A stretch of 64,000 nucleotides of DNA from Neckera pumila (lineage: Eukaryota > Streptophyta > Bryopsida > Hypnales > Neckeraceae): contig OZ018412.1 in NCBI GenBank assembly GCA_963969595.1, positions 14,386,501 to 14,450,500 on the forward strand. The letters run 5' to 3'. This document shows positions 46,620 to 58,065 of this stretch, one piece after another. The translations under genes were made by a program, and so were the position numbers. The notes under the pieces are model-generated. The model did not search any database. It saw only the letters and a program-made list of their open reading frames with translations, and was not told the origin of the DNA. The first letter of the stretch is position 1. Every line of letters starts with the position of its first letter.

Positions 46620-47880
46620 AAATTGTAATGCAATGAAATCTTCAACCAATGTATTTTAATTCTAGAATCAAGATTTAAGACTAGACTAGTTTAATTAAAT
46701 ATTTCATTAATAAATGACCAAAGAAAAGACCATTTTCAGGTGTGTTACATGAAGCCATGGAATTTTGAGGCCACATGACTAAAGCATTGTAATTGAAGCA
46801 ACAACTATTTGGAGGCATTTTTGTCAATCCTTTCATCTACATGTAGGCCATGAATAGCAATTGAGAACTTGCACAAATTTTTTGAAGAGCAACCAATGAA
46901 AATTGGTGAATTTATTGAAGCACCCAATGTCTCTTATCCGAGTGTCAAACAATAATAAAACAAATTGGGTTAGGTTTCTCTTGAAGTTGCTAACAACCTC
47001 TTTAAATTTAATATTTTCATGTTAATAACTTTTTAAGAAATTTAGGATTTTGAAACATCAACATTCCAAGAATTCCAAAGCAAATGACGGTGTGCACCTA
47101 AAACAAAAGAGTTTTCTACATTAGTATATAATAATTGTATTGCTATTGGATGTGCTCTAGAAAAAAAATGGTAGCGGACTCTGATAAGCAAAGTCTATTA
47201 GAGCCTATTGCCATTGGGCTCCTGGACCTTCAAGAATTGGAGGCTTGCGTCCAAGAGCCGGAGCATCCAGGCCAGGAATCCAAGACGTTTCCATTGGGAG
47301 CTCAGACCCACACCGACTTTAGCCACAGTGAAAAGTAAGTTGACCAGCAACATGTGTTGCACCTGCCATCCAAAGTGGCGCAACCGCAAGGCCCAGAATT
47401 TTGTTTTTTTCTTGAAATAAGCCCCCTCTAGGCTAGGGTCTAGGCCCTCCAGCTCTACAAAGCCGATTTTGCAAGGGCCGGAGGCTGGAGGTGCAATTCG
47501 GAGGTCCCGGCTGGATAGAGACCTCAATGGAGAGCGCCTAGACCTCCCGCTCCTGGAGGTCCAGGAGCCCAATGGCAACAGGCTCTTAGAGCATGCTTCC
47601 ACGTTTACCCGACCCTGAAATGGCTGAAAATTTGTTTGGGATTAGGCCACTTGCATGCTTGTTCTTGGGAATGTCAGCTTGTCATTAATATGACAAGTAT
47701 TCCAACAAAAATCAGGCTTGCCATCTCCCCTAGCAAGCGCATCAAGTATTTTGGATTCCCAACTTGTTTTCTTTGCGCACAATCAGCTACAATAGGTCAC
47801 CAATTCGTGGATTTGTTTGAGAATTGCCCTTTGAGGGAATCAAACCAAATGGTAGTACTGCATGCTCATCCTACCCATGC
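46620..47880 (+). repeat. Diverged dispersed repeat R3, copy 1
   Basis: Collinear with 59075-59840. Shared words include gcaatgaaatcttcaaccaa/gcaataaaatcttcaatcaa, aacctctttaaattta/aacctctttagattta, ccacttgcatgcttgttct and gacaagtattccaa. Copy 1 is interrupted at 47201-47585 by a Harbinger-like MITE. Confidence 0.75.
47201..47585. mobile_element. Harbinger-like MITE with datable insertion
   Basis: 385 bases, ends GAGCCTATTGCCATTGGGCT and AGCCCAATGGCAACAGGCTC, an inverted repeat of about 30 bases. TTA flanks it on both sides (47198-47200 and 47586-47588). The interior is GC-rich compared with its surroundings. The related repeat near 59620 lacks it, which gives the empty site. Open frames across it on both strands are artefacts of the element. 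Confidence 0.88.
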
Positions 47881-47886
47881 CAAGCC

Positions 47887-47974
47887 CTTTTGCTTTCACT
47901 AAGATTGCGATTTTGTATTGAACAAGTACTCTTTTGCCTTCACTAAGACTGTGTTTTTGTATTGAACAGGGACT
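47887..47974 (+). repeat. 44-bp tandem duplication
   Basis: Two adjacent 44-base copies starting cttttgctttcactaagatt and cttttgccttcactaagact, each ending in a gtattgaacaagtact/gtattgaacagggact segment. They differ at a handful of positions. Confidence 0.85.
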
Positions 47975-49107
47975 AGGTTGGGCCTTAGAAATTTTGGTAA
48001 TTTGGTAACTTGATATTACATCACAAAGTTTTTGATTGGACAGCAAACACCCTTTGCTTGGATCCACTTGGCATTCCACAAGTGTAAACCATTTGAAAAT
48101 CCTCCTTAGACTTTGTACAAGATGACTTTGTATGCTTGCCATGGCTTCCTTTTGGTGTTTGCAGATCTTTGAAAACAAGAGGCAGTTTATTGTCATGTCA
48201 TTGGATGGTTGTATGATCTCACCACTTGAGAGTGGCAGGAGTTGCTGAAACCGGGGCCGGTTGAAAACTGTCAGTATACAATATGTAATCAAGAGAATTT
48301 GTTCATTGCCCCCTATATGGATGCAGGCGCTCAAAAGGGTTAAAAATAAAATATTGATCCAACTGCAGTGGACCTAGCTGTCTTCTATATTGCCATTTCA
48401 GATCTTGCGGTAGCTAGTATAATAATCATAATCTAAATTCAATGACTAGTACGCCGGTTATTGCCATTCCTATGAGTCACAGTAATTCAGTATTCACACA
48501 GTAATTGTGGTATTAGAACAAAAGTGTGAGTCAAAGTAATTGAAAGTATTTGAGAATTCTTACAAAAATGGTACATTTGAGAGGTATGCACTGAAATTAG
48601 TGTGGGATTGGTGTATAGTTTCATCAAACTAATTTTGTGACTTACAATAATGGCCATAATTGGTGTAGTAAGAGTAAGCCCAACAACAGCTAATTTCCAC
48701 TCACCAAATGAGTTCTATCAAATGAGTTCTATTTCTGGATGATAAAAGTACCTCATATGGTGTGGAGTTTGATATTTGCTCACCAAATATTGTGAATATG
48801 GGGAGGGATGATTCACACACCGAAGCGTTCACTTTATGAAGAGCTCTTAGTTTAGTAAATTGATTCTCCACCATTATGATTGTCCCAAGTAGTGACAAAA
48901 GTAGTAATATCTAATTGGTTGATACTCTCTATTTTTATTTTTTTATTTTTTTATTTTCGAACAAATGGGAAAAATCCACTGCAATTAAAAAAAAAAAGTA
49001 ACCAACAAGACCGACTAAGTCAAAAAAGCTCACTGGACAATTGAAGAGATAATTAGCATGAACGAAAAAGAACAAGAACTAGTCTACAATTAATGACCTT
49101 AAACTAC

Positions 49108-49360
49108 CCAGGGTGATGGACAAGTGATAGGGACTTCCAATGGAATCCATGAGGTTTCCGGTTCAACTCCCCATGCTGACATTGCTCGCATGGGGGCTCT
49201 TCGTGCTGGCGCACGAAAAGTTGTTATTTATCCCTCTACTTGTTCTTGACAGGGATACCCAAGGTGTGTAATTCCCGGGCCTTGTGCCAAATTGGCTTGG
49301 TTGTCTCGTGTCAGTCAAGCTGCAGCCCTTGAAGCCCGTATGTTTAGAAAAAAAGAAGAG
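49108..49360 (+). mobile_element. tRNA-derived SINE-like element, unit 2
   Basis: Orthologous to the unit 1 copy. The B-box here, ggttcaactcc at 49160-49170, is closer to the consensus GGTTCRANNCC. The A-box region reads gatggacaagtgatagg. The body ends in an A-rich run (tttagaaaaaaagaagag). It predates the duplication because both units carry it at the same place. Confidence 0.55.
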
Positions 49361-50098
49361 AGAGAGACAGAAGAACTTAGGAGGAAGTGGGGAGCAAAAT
49401 ACAGTAGAAAAACTGGCACTCCTCAGGGCCGCTACAGACACTGCCATTTAATCCTATCACCCTCTCAGTCTTTCAGCTAAGAGCTGAGAGGAAAGCCAAA
49501 TTTTATCGATACTCTCTAATTCTCTGCACGCTTGGGCGTTGTTGAAAGAAACCCATTCAATTCTAGGGTAGATTTTACTGAAAACACGGCAAGAGAGAGT
49601 CAGGACACTATTGATCTCTACTAAGTCAGAGTCCATGCAATGAAATGCTTCCTGTAAACGCTTGGGTGTTGTTGCTGGGGAAGTTTTCAACACTTCCACA
49701 CCATCCATCTTGAATGCGGGCTTGGTGCCCAATGAGCAACTGCTGGGCATGCTCTAAGTTAAGCTTCTTTCAAACAGGCCTTGGCAATCTGTGATTGAGG
49801 GAGCGAGTCAAGCAGCAGCGTTGGGTAGGGGAGAACTCGATAATTGGAGCTTTCACGAAGGAGAACAAAGTCCGTCTCACACAAGCGTTAAGCTTAGTAA
49901 TTCTGGTCAACGGCACTAAGTTATGGGCTCGGGTTACAAGCACAAGTAAGCTTAACTTAGTGTGGACTGTGAGGGTCAGGTACGGTGAAGAAGAGGTTAC
50001 CCAGATTTTTCTCCTTTGTCATTCCTTTCGGGACAGCCCCAAAGTGTCAATCAGATACAGTACATCATTAAGATCCTATTCTGCTTGCAGATACTCTT

Positions 50099-52384
50099 CT
50101 ATCTGGGAGACAAGCTCAACTCGGAATCCGGTTGGCAATAAGATCCCAAGATTCCGATCCTTTCAGGATTGTGAAATTGCTCTTTCTGAGACTTCCGTCT
50201 AGAAAGACGGCTTAACCAGGCACTCGAACTGGCCGAGATGGAAGAAGCCATGAACTTGAGAAAATCGTATTCCAGAGGCGGATCATCCACGTCCACCAAT
50301 CCCTCTAACATCTGCACCACTTGGTCCATGCTGGGTCTCGTCCGAGGATTATCCTGGATGCACCAAATTGCGATCTTCACCACTTTCATCACCTGCTCCC
50401 AATCCTCTGCGCTCAGATTCCCGTGCAATCGTGCATCTGGAATGTCACTCCACGATTGACTCTGCATCCGCTCTACTGCCCAAGCTGGAAAGTACCGTTT
50501 CTCAATCGCCGCATTATTCATGTCAGTGTTCTTCCGCCCACTCACAAGCTCCAGGAGCACCATGCCGTAGCTGTAGACGTCACACTTCACGGTGATGGCC
50601 GCTTGCAGCACACACTCGGGCGCCATATACCCCGGTGTACCACGCGCCCTCGTTTCCACTTCGGTCATTTCTCTGTCAAAGAGCTTGGACATTCCAAAGT
50701 CGGCCACTTTGGCACGAAACAGGGGGTCCAACAGGATGTTTTGAGGCTTCACGTCCAGATGAATGATCTTGTTCCTGCAATCGCGATGCAAGTAGCACAG
50801 CCCTTGAACTGTGTCCGTAGCGATCTGATAGCGAACTGCCCACGCAAGAACCGTATCACGAAACAGCCACCGATCCAAGGAGCCGTTCTTCATGAACTCG
50901 TACACGAGCATTCGATCGGCGCCTTCGGAGCAGAATCCCCACAAACGCACGAGGCGAAGGTGATTGATACCTCCAATCGTTGCAACCTCTGCCCTAAACT
51001 CCTTCTGCCCTTGCTGGGACGCCCCCACCCTCTTCACCGCCACTTGGCTTCCATCCGGTAAAGCACCTTCGTAGACCGTGCCAAATCCACCCTCACCAAG
51101 GATCTTGGAGAAGTGGTTGGTTGCAACGTCGAGGTCCTTGCAAGAGAATCTGGGCGGCAGGCCCGGTAGCGACTCTAGAAATGCATATTCTTCGTCCTTG
51201 TCCGGGTTCACTGGCTGTAAATATCTACGTCTTGCCACCAAGATACACACAAGAAAACACACGCTGAACAAGAATACTCCACTTGAGATGCTAATGCCCA
51301 ATTTCCATCCACTAAAGGCTGTGCTGTTGCTTGTAGTCTGATTTGAAGGTGAAGGTGAAGATGCAGGTGAGAGGTGAAGGTGCAGGTTGATCTGAAGTTG
51401 AGTTGTAAGTCTGATTTGAAATTGGGCAGAAGACGACTTCGTAATCACTGCCAGCCTCACAGGGGAATCTAACGCCTCCTTCCGTAATGTAGGAATAGGA
51501 ATTTGGGCATTCCTCTTTAAACGATTTCGTTCCGTTAGTGGCAACGTCTCCACTTCCATCAGTGTTCAGGCATCCATATCCTGGTGTGCCAGTGAGCTCG
51601 TTTGGCGCCTGGCAGAAGCTACTCAGATTGGGGATGGTACAGGTGGGTGTCTCGCATGTAGTGTTGCTGGAGAGAATCATCAGAGGGAGATTGTAAGCAT
51701 TCTGCAAGCATTATGATTTTTGGAGAAAAAATCAGTCCGGCAACTCCAAGCCAAACCCTAAACCCTAAATCACAACGTGCAAGAATGTGAAACTTAAATC
51801 TGAGAATTGATGTCCAGGTAGCTAGTGAGGACGCTTAATTACCACATTGCTTAGGTAATAGAAATCCAGGCCTCTGGTGGTGAAAGAGAACTCAGCAAGG
51901 TTGGCCTGAGACCTGGCTCGACTTCCTTGAAAGAGACTGGAATCTCGACTGGGAAAGCCCCCAAAACGACCTTCATTCCAGGAGGTACATACGTCTTTCT
52001 CACGGGAAGTATCGCTTAGGAGGTAGTAACAAGTAAACTCGGTACCTTGACCTTGATCACATGCCGACACAGCATACTCACATCCATTGCGGACGTTGAT
52101 TTTGATAGCTGCAAATGCAAAGCTCAATTGCAATGTCACCATCACACGTATTGTCTGCATGATTTAAAATCCATATTGAATGATAAGCCGACCACAGCCA
52201 GAGTTCATAAAAGCCATACGCGTATGTCAACTAGATGGACATTAGCTTCTAAAGGCACGTTCAATGCATTGTAAACCTAATGCAGACGAACTCAAAATGG
52301 ATAAGGACACGTACACTTACCATTAACAGAGCTGCTGATCGCCAGCAGCGAGAGCACCATGGCAAGCAGGTGAACTTTCGCCAT
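50099..52384 (-). pseudogene. Thaumatin-domain receptor-like kinase, frameshifted copy
   Basis: Exons correspond to the intact copy: 52384-52321 (signal peptide, start Met MAKVHLL), 52108-51843 and 51701-50099. The last exon is 1603 bases, one more than a multiple of three. The thaumatin frame (YEVVFCP) runs into the linker and then off frame, stopping at 51312-51314; the TM-kinase frame continues to the stop at 50099. The cause is a 7-base insertion, relative to the intact copy's linker repeat, in the shortened repeat at about 51361-51387. No GT-AG pair was found that would splice it out. The ectodomain has 11 cysteines (an extra one in KDVCTSW), an odd number. The kinase keeps Gly loop, Lys, HLDVKPQN, DFG and RPSM, with only about a dozen changes from the intact copy. 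It could be a pseudogene, a source of a soluble thaumatin-like protein, or a sequencing error in a repeat. Confidence 0.85.
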
Positions 52385-53545
52385 CAATCTTATGCAGCTC
52401 CGGAACGTGACTGAAAGAACAACCAATGTTGGGCTGATTGTTGGGGCAATACTAGGTAGCATGAGCCTTAGTTTCTAACTGTGAAACCTACCCAATGGTG
52501 TCAGTTGATGAGAAACATGTCCTCCAGCATCAGTGATCAAGCATTGATGGCCATGAGTCACTACCGTCTCAACGAAGAGTATGGGGTTGCTCGAGATCCA
52601 GTACGGAATGTTTGCATGTCATCGGCGATATATCCGAGAAACATTCTGCTCCAGTTTCGTGATTATCATGCCACCACTTGCAGTATTTGCAAAGGAAGCA
52701 TGACCTTGACGTGTTGAAGAGAGCTTTTTAATTTACAGACAGCACCATACAAAGAGCACAAATTTTTCAGTTACTTCAGGCATTTTACAGACAAAGCAAG
52801 CTGTGCAGCTTTTCAAGCAGAGATCGATCGAGGAGCGCCATTATGCCATCAAACCAGGCTCATAAATATTACTGTTAGTGAATATTGAGGAACACCTGCA
52901 TGGCTACGACTGAAGAGCGAGCTGCATGGTGAAGAAGGTACAGTCGAGTCTCGTACCTCGATCGATCCTTCAAAGTTTGTTCCTGTGTCACAAGTCCAGC
53001 GGTTCTCGAGCGATCCTTCAAAGACTGTTCTTGTGTCACAAGTCCAGCGGTTCTTTCTTGAATTATAATGCAATCTCCAAGAGCTGCACCATAAGAAAGA
53101 AAGCAGAGCATCAGTCCATATATTGATTCTACATAAAGAAACCATTGCACAATATATCTTCACTGCATATATGCCAAAAACAATGCAACCATCTAGGCAA
53201 AATGCAGGAAAGCGAATATTAGTCTGGACGGAGTCTAAGTTTTACACGAGTTGAAGTTTTCAGACAATCGGTGACAGCTATAATAGATCAACTGGACAAG
53301 CAGGAAAGCCTCTAGCTCACCAACGACAACAGTACTACGGCATTCGAACTTCATAGCTCTTGAAATTCAGAAGAAACCCAATTCTTTCGATCTCAATTCC
53401 TGGTTTGAAGTTACTACTCCAAGGCATCCAGAGTCAGTCGATCACCCCGAAAGCAACGTCGCTCAAAACCGAAATCCAAAGCACACTGAAAGGGCTGGAC
53501 TTCAATTCTGCGCACTTGACCCTCACGAGTAACACACAGTACTAT
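52385..53545 (-). promoter_or_regulatory. Promoter region of thaumatin receptor kinase copy 2
   Basis: Collinear with 39272-40380. The splice-donor region, start-codon context and a 78-codon open frame on + (52481-52717, starting at GTG rather than ATG) are kept. Unit 2 alone has a 48-base tandem duplication (52963-53010 and 53011-53058, starting cgatccttcaaag). Confidence 0.45.
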
Positions 53546-53671
53546 ACACTACATTGTTTGAGAGACTGACAGACAGTTTGTAATGATAGTTTGTGCAGAG
53601 CATCAATAATGCCATAGTCAATAACAAAGTTCCCTGTCAGGGGAGCGTCACCCTTTCCAACGGGCCCTCTA

Positions 53672-53782
53672 AGGGCCTCTTCACACTATGGCCGTCCAAG
53701 TCAAGAGGCCGTGGGACTCTGCAATATGATTGATGGAACCGACGGACTCTCGATTTGGACAGCCATAGTGTGAAGAGGCCCT
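53672..53782. mobile_element. Small MITE, 111 bp
   Basis: The left end agggcctcttcacactatgg is matched by the right end ccatagtgtgaagaggccct. The inverted repeat extends to about 28 bases (gtccaa against ttggac). The loop is about 55 bases. It lies just outside duplication unit 2. Confidence 0.85.
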
Positions 53783-54036
53783 GAATCAATTTCACGAAGC
53801 TCCCCAAAATAAGAAATGACTTGGATTAGATGCCAATTGCATTTGTCTTTCAAGAAAAAATATCTCTCAAAAAAATTTCAAGACATCTAACCTTCCCAAA
53901 TGACTATTATCAACTCTTAAATGGATGCTTTATAGACCTCCTACCTTATTGCATGTCATGCTTTCAACGTCAAATCTAATTTCAAGAGCTAAATTTTTCC
54001 AGCTTATTTTTTAAATTCTTTGATATATAGTAAGGA

Positions 54037-54893
54037 TTAACCCCAAAAAGCCCATTGTCTCTTCGGGGGACAAATGCGTTTTCAGGCAAGGTACCTATGG
54101 GTTGAAATTTTGTTGTGATTCTTTGAAACTCTTTGAGAAGGTGAAGAATTGAGAGAGGTAAGTGGCGGAAAAATAAATTTGAAATCGGACCTTCGAGCGA
54201 GAAGTTATGCCATTTCTTGGAATGCGTGGAGAGAGAGGGCAGCAAAAAAAATTTGCAAAATTTTGAATTTTTTTCTTAAATATTTTTTCTCATAGATTAT
54301 ATTTTTGTCTATCTGGAAAGCTTTGATTCATTTCAATTGGATTTGTTATGAGGAAGTTATGGACATTCTTGTTTTTTCGGGCAGTTAGAGCATCTTCTTG
54401 AAAAAAATAACTTGTAGGATTCATTTCGGAATGCAATTTTTGTAATTTTTCAATTTTTTTTTTGTAATGGTTTGGTTTACTTGCTAGAACAATCTCACCA
54501 TTGGGATTAGTGCATTTTAATTCCATCAAAAATATATGAATATTTTAGATTTTCCTTCTATCTTGTACCTACTTCTACTTAACAATTTTTTAAAGAATGA
54601 TAATTAAGTTTTTTTGAATTTTTTTTTTCCTAGACTCTCAACTCAGTTCTCCACTATAAATATTTAAAGATCACACGCTATAGTGCAAAAATTTTAAGTT
54701 AAAAATGTTTAAAGTCAAAAACTCTGGTCCCGCAATGTGTTGAAAATCTTGTTTTTTTCCTACTTTAAACGAAGATATCTTGCAATCTGTGTGGTCAAAA
54801 ATTCTGAAATTTTAGTTTTTTTTTTCACTCTTTGCTAAAAAAATGGCAGGGTGTTTTTTGGCAGAAAAAAGGCCTTGGGCCTTTAGGGATTAA
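54037..54893. mobile_element. TTAA family MITE, copy 4
   Basis: TTAA lies at 54037-54040 and 54890-54893; ends CCCCAAAAAGCCCATTGTCT and GGGCCTTTAGGGA. Internal words match copy 3 closely (gggggacaaatgcgttttc, gaggaagttatggacattct, gggcagttagagcatcttct). Body about 849 bases, no transposase. Confidence 0.82.
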
Positions 54894-56046
54894 GACCAAG
54901 GCTGGAATTTTTTATCTTTCAAACAACAAATGAAAGACATGTACCTAATAGTTTCAATTAAGTTAAGGCACGTCATCTTAAAGCCAAAAAATATTTATCC
55001 TTCGTATGGAAGAAGGAAATAAAAAAATGGTAAGTCACTAGAAATAGTGTGTCACTTCATATATGACACATAAACTTTGAAGTCTATATTTTTTATGCAA
55101 ATGAGTTTTTAAAATTAAATAGAATACTAATGGACACTCCAAAAACAAGGTGCTAAGTTTGATGTTGAAACAAGTTATAAGTCTTTCACTTAATCACATG
55201 ATCCTTAATAGCAAAATTCTAGTTCAATTTAGCTAAACTCTTCAACCCTCATCATTGTTTAAATGATGAAGGTGACAAGGTCAATATGATAGACTAATGA
55301 TTAGAGAAGACACTTTTGAAACTATACATGAACGATCAAAATAGCGATATAGTAAATGGTTAGGGTGGATAGTTTTGAAACTATAGATGAACAAACAAGA
55401 TAGCAACATGTGCAAGGTCCAAGGATTAGAGTTTACGGGTGGATTTCCTCTTTGTTATTTCCTCCAATATAGCCTTTCTTGCAATTGCCCTTGTGGTAAG
55501 TTAGCCATGCCTAAATATACTACTTCATGATAAAATTGAAACCTACAAATGCTTATCTAAAAAGTATAAATTTAAACATTAGAACCTGTAGTCAATTTTT
55601 GCTAAAATCAAGACTTTGAAGATTCATGGTTTTTGCATACAATGTTTAAAAAATATATACTGAATGTTTTTTTAAATGTTGTTTCCATTGCCAACAAGGC
55701 CCAAGTGAACCTAAATTAAGACTACTTCATCTTTCAATGACCAATAGTCTAAACTTTCATTGCAGGGGTAATACTATTAAGTGAAGCTTGAAGATTTTTC
55801 AAATATATACACTTTCAAGATGTAAAAGTCAATCACAAGATGGAAAAAATACTCAATGACTTGTAAGATAATTGAAATATCAAACACAATACTAATCATG
55901 CAAGATAACTATGAATGATGATAATATATAAATAGAACTTTGCCATCTAACTTTGAAATGGTTACACTTGGAATGGCTACACCCTCCTAAAATGTATTTC
56001 AAAGCAAAGACTTCAAATACTAAAAGCTACCAAAAAAATCCAGTTC
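54894..56046. other. AT-rich spacer
   Basis: Short open frames only, with no exon series and no clear inverted ends. Confidence 0.45.
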
Positions 56047-56533
56047 ACTACAAGAAAATGGGCACTTTTGTGATTGCAAAGGAATGGCTGCATGTCCGGA
56101 ATGACTAGAAAATGACTACAGCCCTCTAACTGCACCACTTCTGAAACCAAAACCCGTCCCCAGTCATTTCGTAGTTGGGCTGGTGACTGTAGGATGAACA
56201 ATTGACAGAAAAGGACCACTAGGCCTATGTTCTTGTTCACTGCATCGTCAACTTGCTGAATGAAAGTGGCGGAAATCCAATGTGGCCTGCAAAGTCTTTG
56301 TGAAGTCATTTTCTTGCCATATATTAGCCTAACCTTCACTTGCAAGCAACTCAAGAATGACTACAAAATGACTAGCACGACTTTGAAACAATGGTTTACA
56401 AATTTACAAGGTTTAGGCCACTACCCGTCATGACACGGGCATGTAGTCTTTTGAATTTTGTAGACTGTTTAAAAAACCGGATCACCTGAGATGTCTACAA
56501 AAAATTTCTGACCAAATTCACCATCTTGTAGTG
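56047..56533. mobile_element. Possible CACTA-type element terminus
   Basis: CACTACAAGAAAA at 56047, followed by gggcacttttgtg, is the classic end of plant CACTA (En/Spm) elements. Many atgactac/gactaca words nearby look like subterminal repeats. A partner end, cttgtagtg at 56525-56533, gives a possible 487-base element, but no 3-bp target duplication matches, so the true other end may be elsewhere. Confidence 0.4.
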
Positions 56534-57636
56534 CAATTGCAAAATGAGTTGGAGTTATTCCATGCTACAAAATGACTCTAGCCAAGTGATACAAGATATT
56601 ACATTAAATTCTTGAGGAAGTTGCAAGTCATTTTTGGAGGCGCAAACATTGCAACTGCGGGCATCTACACGTCATTGGGGATTGATTGCATGCTACTCTG
56701 CAAAGACTTATCAATGTTATATTAGAAATTGGGCACATTCGTGACTATTGTTATATTCTTGCACCCATTAGGGACACCCCAAGCATCTATAGTAGCACCC
56801 ATCAAAAACAATTTCTATAATGATGTCCTAGTATTCGTCCTATGCTAATAGGTTTTCCTTCGTTGACAATTTGATGGCATCCACCACTCCTTTCTGGTTC
56901 AAATCCTTGATGCAATAATACTACTAGTTGTAAGCAACCCCGGGAACAAAGAGGACATGGCTCACAAGCATTACAATACTCGCAAGGGACTTTCTAAATG
57001 CTACTTCGTAGCTTTCATTCTTGTGACTTCAATACGACTTCATCACAATCAATTAAAAGTTGCGGTAAAGGACTGTACTACAAAAACGACTCATAAATGA
57101 CTAACAAATAACTTTTGCTTTAGTGGCAACTGAACACTTAGTTCAGCAATCAGCATCCTCACAGACTGCAGATCTGGCAATTTTCAAAGACTGTAGAAAG
57201 CATATGCAATCATCATTACACTTTTTTTGCATGAAGTGAAGAGACCTAAAACAACCACATACATATTCATGTTGGGGAAGTAAAATAGGTGACCTTTTAC
57301 TCTTCATGTGCCAATCTTTTCCAATCCATTTAACAAATTTGTCTATAACTTTTGATTTGAGGCCCAAAATGCAAAATGGTTTTTTAGAGATGAAAGTGAC
57401 AATGATTTCCTAACTTTTATTAGTTCAAAATTTTTTGAAAAAGTTTAATCTACTATGCCTTAATGAAGTTTGAAATATTTAGTAATACACTTCTTGCATT
57501 TTACTTATCCCACATGGTTTGTCTTGCTTCTTACTACCCTACTTCTATAAAAGGTTTGTCATTTCTCTTCTTTATATTCACACAATAAGTGGATTTGGAA
57601 GCCATGTGAGACATAAGCCAAATATGATGTATAGCC
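56534..57636. other. Spacer with remnants of repeats
   Basis: Contains a second gggcacattcgtgact word near 56730, similar to the CACTA-like end, and, at 57330-57610, a direct diverged copy of 44630-44960. No gene recognised. Confidence 0.45.
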
Positions 57637-57752
57637 AATGTACATGGTGTATTGTATAATGTGTATGGCATATGGCATATTGTATTTGATATATTGTATA
57701 ATGTATATAGCATATTGTATTTGGTATATTGTATATGGTGTATTGCTATGGA
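57637..57752 (+). repeat. AT-rich minisatellite
   Basis: Imperfect tandem units built from catattgtatttgatatattgtata-like blocks of roughly 30-36 bases. It reads as a Tyr/Met/Ile/Cys-rich open frame on +, which is a by-product of the repeat. Confidence 0.7.
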
Positions 57753-57814
57753 ACTTTGAATGTATGACTTATTCCTTGTCTATTTGTCATTATATTCCTT
57801 TTTGTAAACAATCC

Positions 57815-58065
57815 CAACAATTGTAATGCCAATCCCAACAGTTGTAATGTTGTAGTAAACAATCTAGACCCAATGTTTTTGTTTTTTCTCAAAAATATTG
57901 AAAATTGAGTGAAATAAAGGACTTCAAAGTTTATTTTAGAGTAGAGATTCCATAACTACTCTCAAACTAAGAATCCTCATAACTTTTTATTCATAGGTCA
58001 AAATGGAATGATTCAAAGCTTCCCGCGTATATATAAATCTAAAGAACCAATTTCAAATTTTTATT
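57815..58065 (+). repeat. Dispersed repeat family R2, copy 3 (partial)
   Basis: Direct match to 25985-26240, with aatgccaatcccaac, gtaaacaatcta and acttcaaagtttattttaga. Confidence 0.7.

Larger units (their letters stand above)
48262..53545. repeat. Segmental duplication, unit 2
   Basis: Collinear with unit 1 (34030-40380) but without the MITE found at 34095-35023, so shorter. Left border near gttgaaaactgtcagtatac (48262), right border near gtaacacacag (about 53540). The same gene, SINE-like element and flanks are present in the same orientation, as expected of a tandem duplication with spacer. Confidence 0.9.

Noticed and set aside
47198..47602. 134-codon minus-strand open frame and overlapping plus-strand frames
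   Set aside because: They coincide with the MITE at 47201-47585, including its inverted ends, and resemble no protein.
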